A DNA stretch of 64,000 bases, taken from assembly GCF_035046505.1 (NCBI RefSeq), contig NC_089826.1, forward strand, positions 71,235,254-71,299,253, in the 5' to 3' direction. A program made the translations under genes and the position numbers. Under the pieces are notes generated by a model, which made no database searches, was not told the DNA's origin, and was given only the letters and a program-made list of their open reading frames with translations. Origin of the DNA: Tiliqua scincoides. Lineage: Eukaryota > Chordata > Lepidosauria > Squamata > Scincidae. This document shows, one piece after another, positions 28,001-36,181 of this stretch. Numbering within the stretch: the first letter of the stretch is position 1; every line of letters begins with the position of its first letter.

Positions 28001-31000
28001 ATTGCCCTTCTTCGAAATTACCTGGCATGGCAAGGGGATATGCTAATGGAGGATGTTTTGCCACTCTGCACAGTCTCAAAAACTCTGGTTCCAGGTAGGA
28101 TGAAATCTTGAAAGCTAGGAGTTTAGCCTTTGTTATTTTCTGTCTGCCTCTGTGTAATTCCCAACAGTATTCCAGTGATCTTTAAGTGCTTCTATCAATC
28201 TCTTAGTCATAAATAAAACTTTGAACTTTGCAGCAGCATGTGGTTTCAGTGGGAAAGCCTGGATTCAATACCTAATGCTAAATTCAATACCAACCAAGAA
28301 GTTATTCTATTTGTCTCCTGCCAGTGACCAGTTGGGGAAGAAATTCTTGGGCTTCCCAACCTATGGTAACCCAGCCTGGCTATGATAGGTATTGGCTGGG
28401 GGTAGCAGGCTCAAGCTGTTGTGGTGCTTTGCATTACATGTGCACCAATACAAAATAACAGTTTCCTTGAAAACTAGATATTGAAACTATGGTCTAAAGT
28501 AGATTTGCAAATCTGAATTACAAGAGAATCTGGTTTACATTAACAACAGCACACAGCAATAGTTGTTTTGTGGAAGGAGGGCAGAGAATCACTCTGGAAA
28601 AGAGAGAAGGGAATGCGAATTTTAAAAGACAGTTCTCAATTTATAAACTAGGAACTGCTCAGAGGCACTATTAACTTTTGTGGACAAGAGAGAAAAAGAA
28701 ATATGGACTAGGAAAGATTATTTTGTATAAATGATAAAAATTGTGCATGCCCTATTCCTCCTCAATGCAATTTTTAGATACAGTATAATCTTGCTTAATA
28801 TTTCCTCTATGTATATACCTAAGACTGCAATTCTAAACCCATTTACTAGAAAGTGAATCAAAACTTAATGGAGCTTACTTCTGAGTAAATATGCAAAGGA
28901 TTATGCTTTAAGTCCAGAAAGGCTTAGGAGTAGACAGCAGCAAGGAAAGATTCACTAAAAGCTATGATTCTCAATTTTAGCCGATGAAGTTTTAGTACTG
29001 TACTTTAAAAATAATTTTAAAAATAAAAAAACAAACTTGAAAAAGATTCATCCCTGCTAAAACAAATGTTTTACTTGATAGGAAGAGCATATGGATAGTT
29101 CTCAGGTTGGTGAGCCACTTAAAATACAAGACAGGTTTGACAGTTTTTCTTGTTCATAAACCTTTCACTAAAAATGGTCATGATTGTCCCTTTTAAATAT
29201 ATCACATGAATAGCCTACCTTGCCAGATATGACTTGCCTGATCCTGGAACACCTCTAAGAAGAACAAGAACATGGCCTAAGAGAGGAGTCTTTCTTCTCA
29301 TCATGCGACAAACAGGAAGCTGGTGTACTTGAGAGAGGTTCAATTTTTGGTTTCCATCTTTCTTTCCCCATGTTTTCTGTAAGGAAGAGTTGCTGTCCCG
29401 GGGCTGTGTGATTGCTTGAGGGGAACATACGTTTGCAAAACTCTTATAGTTTGAAGCAGGACTCCACTTTGCAGGGTTGACTGCTACTGGAGTTACAAAG
29501 CTATGATTTGTACTTTGTGGATAAAAGGAAGGAGCCATTAGATTCCAGGTAGGCTCCTGAGAATGCTTCTGAAGCATTGAAAAATATTGACCAGTCTCAG
29601 CAGGCATGGGATTCACATTTTCAAATGGTGCCAAATTAAATCTGGAACCTGGGCACAAATCAGGAACAGAAATACTTTTAGAATTGTTACACGCAGTCAT
29701 TATATTTTCCTGTTTTTCAGTAACTAGTGAGTTACAACTAAAATTGTCAACTCCACTTGTTTCAGATTTAGCAAGTCCCTGGCAAAGTTGAACAGGCACA
29801 CCATCTATCGCTGAGAAGTCTGAAACATTCTGTATTTGATCTGGATTAGTACAAGACATTTCCATGTTTGCTGGTATGACTTCTGGACTTGCACCACTGT
29901 CAAGTACCACTTCTGGCAAAATACAGTTCTCTGGGTTTTGTGCAAACGTATCCACATCGTCTAATGAGTTTGTCTGAATGATTGATTTCCTGAAAACCAG
30001 TTCAGAGGTTTTCTGATTATCTGGATTTAGTGCAGGGGAGAATGTTTCCAATCTTTCATTGTTTGCTTTCAGATGTTGCGAAGGAAGTACAGCACTACAA
30101 CCTAAACTGGATTTTGTGTACTCTGATAACTCCTTAAAGCAACCAGAACTACTATGGCTCAAAGTCACAGACAAATTACCTGAGATATGGTCATTTTTTG
30201 AATCCCTCAGTTCACTATTTAGATTATGTTTCTCAGAAGAGTTCTGTAGCAAATAAATTAGTTTTTCAGATGACAAAGATGTTGCCAATTCTTCATTAGA
30301 TTTCACAAACTTTAGGGCAGCAGAACTTTGGCCCTCTATTTCATTAGCAACAGAAGTTGGCTGATTTTCACCAACCAGCGATGCAGATATGGAATCAAAA
30401 CCTGAGATTCCTGAGGAAAAAGTTACACCCTTAGCAGCTGTGGACAATTCTAGAAGATAATCCATAGTGTCTTCCACTGTTGAACAAAGGAGAGAACACA
30501 GTCAATTGAAGCAGTACTAAATTACATAAGAATTTCAGGAACACTGTAGAAACAAACACGAAATATAATCTTTTTCAGAAAATTACTGGTTCCAGTACAT
30601 TTTCCCAGCTTCGAATTCAGTATTTTTCTATCCACTCTCCAACAATAACAAAAACCCATGAAGACAGTCTTGTTAAAGGATGCACTTCATAGTCACCCAA
30701 AGGTGAAAGGGGCCCTGAGCTGATCAGAGCAACTCTGAGGAGATGCACTGTTTACCATAGGATCTATTTAATATATAATAGATCCTATGGTAAACAGTGC
30801 ATCTCCTCAGAGTTGCTCTGATCAGCTCAGGGCCCCTTTCACCTTTGGGTGACTATGAAGTGCATCCTTTAACAAGACTGTCTTCATGGGTTTTACAAAA
30901 TTACAAAATGTTTGTTCAAAACATTATAGCCACAACCCAAGGTGTGATTATGTGAGTTCAAACTCATGTCAATTTCAATGGAATTCATGCATGCATAACT

Positions 31001-32334
31001 GTATGAGGGAAACAAGAAAACCATTATAGAGTAAAGCCAACAGACATTCTCAAATTATTTTGAAACATACTTTTCTCTAGCCTTCTAAGGTAAAAAAAGC
31101 TAGAGAATCAAGGTACAACTACAACAGTTCAAAAGAAGTAGAAGACAATGATGGTTAAGAGATGCTGTTCAGATCATGTAAGAACCCGCCTCCAGAAAGT
31201 GAAGGATAAGACAGAATCTTATGACCGAATGTGTCTTATCTCCAGAATGTGAAGAATAAGACAGAATCTTATAAGACATCTGTTGCAAAAACAAACACTG
31301 CATAAATGAGCACTGTGTAATTATATATAAAGACACAAGGGAATTCAAGTAAAAAAAATTTAACTGAACCATGTATTTTATTAAAATGTGTTTATGGCAA
31401 AATGTCAGTGAGAGTACAGGTCACTTATATATAAAAATACTATTTGATTCCTTTGACAGAGATGATGCAAAGCCAATGGAAAGCCAATAAAGAAATACAG
31501 GACCATGTTTTTGAAGTATCTGTTGCAGGATGAACTGCAAAAACTTGCATAAATGAATGTTTTTAATGACAGTGTTTTTAAACACCAACCCAAAATGAAC
31601 TTAAACAAGACCAAAGTATGAAAATTGCAACAGACTTTTGAGGAGGAAGATGCTTGCAGCCCAGAGGACCTACTTCCTGGAACTGTGTGGCAGATTTGCT
31701 AAAACACCCTCTAAAAGACACTGATATGGCAAGGAAGCTCTTCAAAATAGCACAGCAAAGTCAGTTTTCTCTATTAGACCAGAAGGTTAATAGACACAAA
31801 GCTCCAGTTTAACTTCCAGATCTTTGGGGTTTGTATAGGCTAGGACATGTATCCATTCCACTCTGGTTGCAAGCCTTAATTTAAAAAATAAAATAAAATA
31901 AAATACTATCACTATTTTTTTTACCTCACAGACCTGCTACAAGTTTGAGAAAGCTGAATGAAAAAGACCAAAAAAAAATCTAGTTCTTCAAACTAGAAGA
32001 CATATCTGTTCAAATACATTAAAAAATCCACGGTATGTTATACATTTAAAGGAAAAATTTAGCCATGAAATGCAAATGCTGACAAAATCAGGAACGTTGA
32101 TTTACCTCTGAAATCACATTCAGAAAGCACCATGTAAACAACAGTAGGATCCAAGTCAGAAAACATTTCTGAAAGGCTGCTGAAGAGCTCTTCTTTACTG
32201 ACTCCATGTGATGGCTGTGACATTGCAAGATCTACTGGAGAGGGTAGCACACCTGCAGCAGCGGCTGCAATTGACTCCGAGTTTATGGTCTTTCTTGAGG
32301 GGCTCACACCAAGATTTTTCTTTTTCTTTGGCAT
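5875..32334 (-). CDS. N4BP2: N4BP2, NEDD4-binding protein 2, complete coding region in 16 exons
   Basis: Sixteen exons with GT-AG borders join to 5364 nt, giving 1787 residues plus a TAA stop; the length is divisible by three, which supports the model. Family knowledge: N4BP2 binds NEDD4 ubiquitin ligases and BCL3, and has 5'-polynucleotide kinase and Smr-linked nicking activity. Seen in order: basic N-terminus and CUE domain about 46-90; P-loop GVPGSGKS at 485-492 with STDD at 509-512 and IIIDNTN at 550-556 (kinase domain about 478-645); a long acidic, low-complexity middle from the giant exon 7 with two GDWP motifs; a helical CUE-like segment in exon 7 and another across exons 11-12; DUF1771 ([14 protein letters not shown]) in exons 13-14; Smr domain with DLHGLH at 1709-1714 and TGKGNHS at 1746-1752. 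All key motifs are present and no frameshift is seen. The ATG at 32334 is chosen because MPKKKKNLG aligns with the human MPRRRKNLG start as I recall it. Transcribed away from PDS5A. Confidence 0.97.
6605..8036 (+). mobile_element. CR1-type LINE, 5'-truncated, open RT reading frame
   Basis: Non-LTR retrotransposon in N4BP2 intron 15, antisense to the gene. An uninterrupted 410-codon frame (6609-7841) shows RT motifs [34 protein letters not shown] and FADDTKLF, then the C-terminal CR1 block [20 protein letters not shown], ending [14 protein letters not shown]. The 3' UTR ends in TTCTTATG repeats, the octamer-tail habit of CR1. The endonuclease domain and 5' part are missing; the first ATG is just the truncation point, not a true start. 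PQGF replaces the usual PQGS. The open frame argues for a recent insertion. Confidence 0.93.
8504..8627 (-). CDS. N4BP2: N4BP2 coding exon 15 (Smr domain)
   Basis: Reads [20 protein letters not shown] then [24 protein letters not shown] is the second Smr motif (family pattern TGxGxHS). Donor GTGAGT. The intron after it holds a CR1 insertion. Confidence 0.96.
8738..8940 (-). mobile_element. tRNA-derived SINE
   Basis: Plus-strand text ends AGCTATCGCACC and begins GTACAAAGCTGCC. Reversed, it has the tRNA-like head with GCTCAGTGCG and AGGTTCATTTCC (B-box-like). Same family as 13188-13354, in an N4BP2 intron. Confidence 0.7.
9075..9243 (-). CDS. N4BP2: N4BP2 coding exon 14 (DUF1771 end, Smr start)
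   Basis: Reads [20 protein letters not shown] and then [23 protein letters not shown] (residues 1709-1714) is the first hallmark motif of the Smr nuclease-like domain. Donor GTACAA. Confidence 0.96.
9934..10004. repeat. ATA/GTA microsatellite
   Basis: Seven or so ATA units pass directly into about sixteen AGT units, a compound triplet repeat next to a SINE tail. Confidence 0.95.
10005..10115 (-). mobile_element. Sauria-type SINE 3' part
   Basis: Reverse of the same tail (AGGTATTTCTATACTGCCTT, TTTACATAGGCAGGC) as the SINE at 47282-47650. Joined to a GTA/ATA microsatellite at its 3' end. Confidence 0.75.
10193..10469. mobile_element. Probable hAT MITE, 277 bp
   Basis: Starts CAGTGGTGCTCAAAGTG and ends near CAGCCCTG. 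Flanks CCTTACAG and CCTTAAAT share six of eight bases including the central TA. It holds an 18-bp palindrome around a GATC at about 10292-10309. Confidence 0.6.
10518..10706 (-). CDS. N4BP2: N4BP2 coding exon 13 (DUF1771)
   Basis: Reads [20 protein letters not shown] then [20 protein letters not shown]. This is the DUF1771 helical segment that precedes Smr domains in eukaryotes. 189 nt, in phase 0, donor GTATGT. Confidence 0.96.
10935..12245 (-). mobile_element. Non-LTR retrotransposon, second LINE type, 3' half
   Basis: Two minus-strand frames, 12240-11695 and 11627-11061, code the C-terminal half of a LINE protein. The first has [13 protein letters not shown], a stretch after the RT core, and [13 protein letters not shown]; the second has a Cys/His cluster ([20 protein letters not shown]). 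The element ends with a tail reading ATGCCAATAAAGGT on the minus strand. A tandem repeat of about 41 bp near 11636-11716 separates the frames. It resembles anonymous LINE proteins common in snakes and lizards; I cannot assign the clade with certainty (I/Vingi-like or R1-like). Not CR1. It lies in an N4BP2 intron. Confidence 0.8.
12425..12557 (-). CDS. N4BP2: N4BP2 coding exon 12
   Basis: Completes the split Asn codon and reads [20 protein letters not shown], the third helix of the CUE-like fold, then a charged linker ending TREKK. Donor GTAGAA. Confidence 0.94.
12718..13179. mobile_element. hAT MITE, 462 bp
   Basis: Ends CAGGGGTGCCCAAA and TTTGGACACCCCTG. Perfect target duplication TTCTACAT at 12710-12717 and 13180-13187. 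A poly-C run lies near the right end. Same family as 61359-61822, and related to 53527-53967 in the other orientation. Confidence 0.95.
13188..13354 (-). mobile_element. tRNA-derived SINE
   Basis: Reversed, it has a head with GGTATAGCACCTGCTTTGCA, then CAGAAGGTCCCAGTTTCCAT and the tail AAAGGCAGCTTTATATG. It abuts the hAT 12718-13179, whose target duplication lies at its tail. Confidence 0.72.
13451..13566 (-). CDS. N4BP2: N4BP2 coding exon 11 (C-terminal CUE-like segment)
   Basis: Reads [20 protein letters not shown] then [18 protein letters not shown]. The LFP...LIDIFKD pattern is that of a CUE-like helix pair, completed in the next exon. Ends two bases into an Asn codon before GTGAGC. Confidence 0.95.
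13747..13917. mobile_element. hAT MITE, 171 bp
   Basis: Starts CAGAGCTATTCAAACTG and ends AGTTTGAAAACCACAG. Flanks GACTACAC and GACTAGAC match at 7 of 8 bases. GC-rich middle. Confidence 0.8.
13990..14035 (+). mobile_element. LINE tail fragment
   Basis: Only the tail GTATGCCAATAAAGGTACTG followed by AACTGAAAC remains, the same 3' end as the LINE at 52250-52510. A similar minus-strand scrap lies at 1696-1726. Confidence 0.55.
14428..15746. mobile_element. hAT element, 1319 bp, carrying a CR1 insertion
   Basis: Ends CAGTGGTTCCCAAACT and AGTTTGGGAACCACTG are perfect inverted repeats. Flanks TTTTAGAC and TTTTAGAT match at 7 of 8. A CR1 fragment (14522-15246) sits inside, leaving about 600 bp of hAT DNA with no recognisable transposase. 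Confidence 0.9.
14522..15246 (-). mobile_element. CR1-type LINE 3' fragment inside a hAT element
   Basis: Minus-strand CR1 with residues [14 protein letters not shown] and the [16 protein letters not shown] region; its tail reads as AACATAAGAAGAGCC on the plus strand at 14525. It lies wholly within the hAT element 14428-15746, so it inserted after the hAT. Small indels break its frame and it is more diverged than the copies at 1-580 and 6605-8036. Confidence 0.9.
16143..16369 (-). CDS. N4BP2: N4BP2 coding exon 10
   Basis: Reads [20 protein letters not shown] and ends [20 protein letters not shown] then IALQEKEL. The segment [22 protein letters not shown] is highly conserved across vertebrate N4BP2. 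Donor GTATGA. Confidence 0.95.
16855..16892. repeat. CT then AT simple repeat
   Basis: CTCTCTCTCCCTCTCTCTC followed by about ten alternating AT bases, in an N4BP2 intron. Confidence 0.85.
17191..17681. mobile_element. Possible Harbinger-like element, 491 bp
   Basis: Starts GGATACAATCCTAA and ends GGTTTGGATTGCTCTG, with TTA on both flanks. Termini match weakly; the GC-rich middle produces an open frame of 150 codons that looks like composition, not a gene. Confidence 0.5.
17747..17792 (-). CDS. N4BP2: N4BP2 coding exon 9 (microexon-sized)
   Basis: A 46-nt exon reading [15 protein letters not shown], the basic-to-acidic helix that follows exon 8 in the family. Acceptor TTTAG, donor GTAAAT. 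It keeps the reading phase between exons 8 and 10. Confidence 0.9.
18274..18359 (-). CDS. N4BP2: N4BP2 coding exon 8
   Basis: Reads [20 protein letters not shown] followed by EKWKASIV. It matches the conserved human segment [10 protein letters not shown] as I recall it. 86 nt, acceptor ATAAG, donor GTTAGT. Confidence 0.94.
18574..18770 (+). mobile_element. MIR/L2-like tRNA SINE
   Basis: B-box GATTCAAATCC, then CTGGGTGACCTTCGC, CCTCACAGGGTCGTTGTGAG, and tail GGAAGGGCAGTATAAAAAGG. The core is that of a widespread squamate tRNA SINE. Minus-strand scraps of the same family are at 34680-34815, 40158-40275 and 40945-41000. Confidence 0.7.
19463..21753 (-). CDS. N4BP2: N4BP2 coding exon 7, the giant central exon
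   Basis: A 2291-nt exon giving about 764 residues with no stop. It holds two spaced repeats, [15 protein letters not shown] and [15 protein letters not shown], each followed by a basic patch. Later comes [13 protein letters not shown], a segment around [20 protein letters not shown], and a CUE-like helical bundle ([20 protein letters not shown]). It ends with [20 protein letters not shown]. Most of the rest is acidic, Ser/Thr-rich and probably disordered. It matches the single huge central exon of mammalian N4BP2. Confidence 0.96.
22977..23132 (-). CDS. N4BP2: N4BP2 coding exon 6 (end of kinase domain)
   Basis: Reads [20 protein letters not shown] and continues into a divergent tail. [11 protein letters not shown] matches the conserved lid-like element that closes the kinase domain. 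Ends in phase 2 before GTAAAA. Confidence 0.94.
24175..24251 (-). CDS. N4BP2: N4BP2 coding exon 5 (kinase domain)
   Basis: Reads [17 protein letters not shown] then KFKPKELE. It is a 77-nt exon with acceptor TTCAG and donor GTAAAA, part of the kinase domain's C-terminal half. Confidence 0.95.
25473..25561 (-). CDS. N4BP2: N4BP2 coding exon 4 (kinase domain)
   Basis: Reads [18 protein letters not shown] then [12 protein letters not shown], almost identical to the human segment as I recall it. IIIDNTN is the characteristic strand of PNK-like P-loop kinases. Donor GTTAGT is slightly weak. Confidence 0.95.
26485..26851. mobile_element. hAT element, 367 bp, with SINE scrap
   Basis: Starts CAGTGGTTTTAAACC and ends with a decayed GGTTACACAG. 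Flanks TTCTATGT and TTCTAGGT match at 7 of 8. A fragment of a tRNA-type SINE lies inside (about 26635-26670). Confidence 0.75.
26915..27042 (-). CDS. N4BP2: N4BP2 coding exon 3 (kinase domain)
   Basis: Reads [18 protein letters not shown] followed by [20 protein letters not shown]. This is the second part of the P-loop kinase fold, including the acidic STDDYF strand. Acceptor ACAG before 27042 and donor GTAAGA after 26915. Confidence 0.95.
27720..28440. mobile_element. Possible solo LTR of an endogenous retrovirus
   Basis: No internal genes. Suggestive parts: a 60-bp tandem duplication (about 27924-28044), as in the enhancer part of U3; a poly(A) signal in AAATAAAACTTTGAAC at about 28212; and a T/C-mixed stretch before it. 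Ends and target duplication could not be fixed, so borders are approximate and the family is unknown. A fossil if real. Confidence 0.35.
27924..28044. repeat. 60-bp tandem duplication
   Basis: Two units starting TTTTGGGGAGAGTCTAAATT and ending GGGGATATGCT, differing at one base by eye. Inside the possible LTR at 27720-28440. Confidence 0.93.
28767..28998. repeat. Duplicated intron segment, copy A
   Basis: Matches 38725-38956 without gaps over 232 bp, with about eight differences counted (roughly 96.5 % identity). It includes one self-complementary repeat unit. Directly after it reads TACTGTA, where copy B has a mariner-like element. Confidence 0.9.
29219..30476 (-). CDS. N4BP2: N4BP2 coding exon 2 (end of CUE, linker, P-loop)
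   Basis: Begins by completing Val77 and reads [11 protein letters not shown], the last CUE helix. A roughly 390-residue low-complexity Ser/Asn-rich linker follows, then [16 protein letters not shown] with the Walker A lysine at residue 491. The exon ends two bases into Arg496. The proline-rich stretch I recall before the P-loop in human is not obvious here, so the linker is divergent while the domain ends are conserved. Confidence 0.96.
30651..30894. repeat. Perfect 117-bp inverted repeat (hairpin)
   Basis: Arms 30651-30767 and 30778-30894 are exact reverse complements by base-by-base reading, separated by a 10-bp AT-only loop. It lies in the N4BP2 intron between coding exons 1 and 2. Ends read AAAACCCATG and CATGGGTTTT. 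A fold-back transposon, an inverted duplication, or an assembly artefact are all possible. If transcribed within N4BP2 pre-mRNA it would form a long perfect hairpin. Confidence 0.97.
32106..32334 (-). CDS. N4BP2: N4BP2 coding exon 1 (N-terminus and start of CUE domain)
   Basis: Codes residues 1-76: a lysine-rich start, an alanine run (residues 23-27) and the first two helices of the CUE ubiquitin-binding domain ([17 protein letters not shown]). It ends with GT at 32105-32104, splitting codon 77 after one base. An in-frame TTG-led extension upstream is not a likely start. A candidate acceptor for a 5' UTR intron is the AG at 32386-32385. Confidence 0.95.
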
Positions 32335-32495
32335 TTTCTTTTTCAAAGTTCACCTCCCTTGTGTTTTAATTGGCCCATATAATGCTGGTTACGTCATAAA
32401 CAAGAGACAGTCATTTTTATAGACCATGCAGCCAGGTCAGCAACATCAAATCTAGAAGGGAGAGATAGGTCAAATATTTTAAAACACAGAACTAA

Positions 32496-32874
32496 CAGCC
32501 CAATCCTGAGCTACCCAGGGAGGGCTGCTGCGGGAGGCGCCCTGGATCCAGCAGAGTGGAGCTCCGTGGATCCTCCTCCAGCCTGCCCCCCGGCACGCCT
32601 CCCTCCGCCCTCTCTCCACCTCCCGCTGGCCTCCCCCCTCCCTGGAACGCCTCCTCCCCTGTCCCCGCTCCCAAATACTGTTCCGCAGCTCGGTGGTCCA
32701 GGAGACCACCAAGCTGCGGAACCTGGACAAAATCCCCGCACTAGCCCAGCACCAGCCAGCGCTGGGCTAGCATGGGTGGGAGCCCGGCAGTGAGCCCCAC
32801 AAATGTGCCTTATGGCACGTTTGCAACTGTACTCAGCAGCATGGAGCCATGCCACTGAGCTCAAGATTGGGCTC
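32496..32874. mobile_element. GC-rich terminal-inverted-repeat element
   Basis: Starts CAGCCCAATCCTGAG and ends CTCAAGATTGGGCTC, inverted repeats with TAA and TTA beside them. Inside, CGCAGCTCGGTGGTC and ACCACCAAGCTGCG form an inner hairpin at about 32683-32720. A related copy lies at 2554-3069. Confidence 0.65.
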
Positions 32875-32999
32875 TTAGTTATTGTTTTCAAGCTCTTTGG
32901 TATACACAAAGAAGATATGAAGCTCTTGGCTTCATTTGTTCAAATTGAAAAAGATAACCTTTTTATAAAGGTTCTAAAAATTCATTTTCTGTTTTAACT

Positions 33000-34670
33000 T
33001 TGCCACTAGTAAAATGCGCAAGTGAAACACATAAAATACATGACTAAATCTGGAGAAAAGACAATTTGTTTTCAAGGCCAGAGATCGTGGTTCAAGTAAA
33101 CGAGATGATCTTAGGAACACTCTCTCAGTCCAGATCTCCTGTCTGTAAAATAAGAATTAACGTAACCAGCTTCCGTTGTCAAAAAGATTATACTTTGTAT
33201 TTTAAATGCTTAAACAAATAATTAACAGTCCAGTCACTCTCCCTCACCCTTGCAAATGTATTGAGGTGACAAGCTGTTTGCTCACTACTGAAACAGGAGA
33301 CAAATAAACCTAATATACATCAGTTTTATAAATGACTTTAAAACATTAAAATAATTTATAACAAAATTTGTATCTTGACTCTCCCTGTAAATCACAGCTT
33401 TTCTATAAAAAAAGAGAAAATGTCACTTTTCTTATTATTCTTTATAAAAGCTGCCCGTCCAATTTGGGCTATCCTAGATGCAGGTAGCTGCCCAAATTCC
33501 CAGTAACCAATGGAGAATATGTACAAATATGTACAGCATCACCTATCAACTGAATTATGTCTATATAAATATTCATGACATGGAGGACACCTTACACAAA
33601 AGTCATTGCAATAAAGTTATATTGTGCGGCAACAGTTCCTGGTAGACTGCATCCGCAAGTAGCATCCACAGTTTTTATAGTACTTATGGCTATGTATGGG
33701 ACAAGTTAAGGACCTCAGAAATTACCTCTACTGTCTGAAAATAAAGTGTTCTCAGACAAATTGAGAAATATAGACAAGGGCACCAAAGCAGAAGATTTGA
33801 ACAAGTGGTGAAGGAAAGCCACAGAAGATAGGAAAGTATGTGACAAATAGAGATGCCACAAAAATCACATGATATCCAAGATGCAATAAAAATTGTTTTA
33901 ATTCCTCACAGATAATGTTTTTTCAAACAGTTTAGCAGGTGGCAGTAACTGATTGCCAAGTAACTCATTTATCTTACAAAAGCTTCTTTTCCTGTTATTT
34001 TCACAAGATGTTATGACAGAAAATGTGCAGTAGGTTTTTCTTTAGCAAATTTCTCTGAGATAGTGACCTTGTATGATAACTCCAGACCTCACTGCAAAAT
34101 GCACTAAATCTTTGGGGGATAGGGATGAAAAAGAGAGTTATAATAGAGTCTGAGAGAGGCCAGAACCGGAGTCACAACTTGTCAGCAAAACTGCAATCCT
34201 GCCTGCACCACAGCATGATGCAGTTGCACCACATAGGCAAGACTGACACTTTCTGCTGAAACTTCCCACTCACAACTGCCCCCCCAAATTTCCCCCCATG
34301 TTCATGACTTGACTGCTGCTACTCATGTTTTTCCCCCCACATCTATTGAAATAATGTCACTATTTGTTCATAATGAAACACTCTTAATTTCCACTTACAG
34401 GTTTGAAAGTTCTTTCTTCAGAAAAAAAACTTCTATCCCCAATAATATGTAATTTTCATTCCTCAAAACTAATGCCTAAGTACAACATCATAAACCATAC
34501 TCCTCATTCAGAAGCCTTAAATCTGCACCAATTTATCTAAAGTCTGCCCACTTTGAAAAACAACATTAAAATCGTCCTTTCCTGCATTACTGTTTCAAGA
34601 CTATGAAAATACTTTTTCATAGCATTTAAATTTTTTTAATTACTATAGACTTTTTAGAGATTCAGCTAAC
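33000..34670. other. N4BP2 5' UTR intron, no recognised feature
   Basis: AT-rich DNA with no exon, open frame or repeat family I can name. The stretches 34820-36170 (apart from a small repeat at 35035-35110) and 39310-40150 are likewise blank. Confidence 0.6.
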
Positions 34671-34679
34671 ACCAGCCAT

Positions 34680-34815
34680 TTTATTTATTTGTTTGTTTTC
34701 ACATTTTTATACCATCCTTCCTCGGAGCAACTCAGGATGGTGTACATAGTTCCGCCCCTCCTTTTGTCCTCACAACAACCCTATTAGATAGGTGAGACTA
34801 AGAGTGAGTGGAAGA
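34680..34815 (-). mobile_element. MIR/L2-like tRNA SINE 3' part
   Basis: TTTTATACCATCCTTCCTCG, GGATGGTGTACATAG and CCTCACAACAACCCTATTAG are the reverse of the tail and core seen at 18574-18770. Confidence 0.68.
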
Positions 34816-36181
34816 GAGAGCAGTTTAAAATTACTTCTTAATTGTGCTACCAATTCTTTCGTTCAATTGGCTTCACTGTACTAGCTTACTGTCCAAACAA
34901 CTGGCACAAAGTGATTCACAATGAAACTGCAATTGGAATCAAGCAACTTGCTTTACTGTAAATCTTAACAATTCGTTTCAAGCCTGCAACTATATCTAAT
35001 TTCAACTACATTCAAATATGCACTGTCACATTGAGCTGCAGCATAATTCTATACATGGAAGGAAATCCCAATGCATTCAATGGGGTTTACTCCCATTTAT
35101 GACTGCAACCTTAATGTCCTTTTCTTAGTCTGGTAAGGCTCATCTCCAGGTCCGGCTGAAACTCTGGAACTCTATCTGAAACTCTGGAAAGTCATCATCA
35201 ATTAGTGCAGAAAATAATAACCTACATGGACTGGAAGCAGCAGAAGGTAGCTTCATGTTTCCCTATTTTTCTTAGCAGAAGCCCCTACATACCTCATACC
35301 ATATATGAAGTTGGCAAAATTTACTAATACCCCTGGATTTCAGAAAATTCAGAACTCTTCAATTTCCAAGACAGTTTTCAAATCCTGCTTTGTACAAAAG
35401 ATATTTTAAATTAAATTTTCAATAATAATTTACAAAACACAGTCAACTTCTTGGGATTATCCCTAGGATCAATGGCTGCTACAACAAATCTATCTATATT
35501 AGAGTGCATAGTAGTGTGTTCAGAAGAAGAGCAAACTAAATTTAAACAAAATTGGATGCTTTAGTTATTAAAGACAAATTACATGACAGTTAAACAGCTT
35601 TAAAGGAAAATGCAAATGTTTACTCACTTCTGAGAGCGTATTACAAAGTACCATGTTCTTAAATATCTAGGTCAGCACATCAGTTCTTTTTATCTTCTAA
35701 GCAACAAATTATCCAGTCTGGATACTTTCCCCTTTATTAATCTTCATGTTGGAATTCATTAACCTACAATGAGGAAAAGCAGCAGCGTCAGAATTCAGAT
35801 GCAATTAAAATCACAGCATGCCTGCCCATATAGGAGTGGAATTTTTAGTAACTTACTAGGGGCTAGAAAGTGGGCTATAATTTCCAGTTCAGTTCTAAGA
35901 TCTCAGTTCAGGGCACTTCAGCAGAACTGACCTGTTACAGTAGCTCTTTGGCTTGTGGATCTGCTAATCATGAAGTAGGAGAGTACAGAAGTTCAGGGAC
36001 ACAGCTGCAGGAGTACGTTTTGGTCCAGGACACAGGACACTTTCCATTCTAGTGGAATATGCTAATATGATGCCATCTTATGCTAATATGATGATGCTAA
36101 TTTTCTACAACAATTTTTAATATTTAAACATTTTTAGAGACTTAGGAGTGTGTTTGGTTTTCGATATTACTGTATCTAGCT

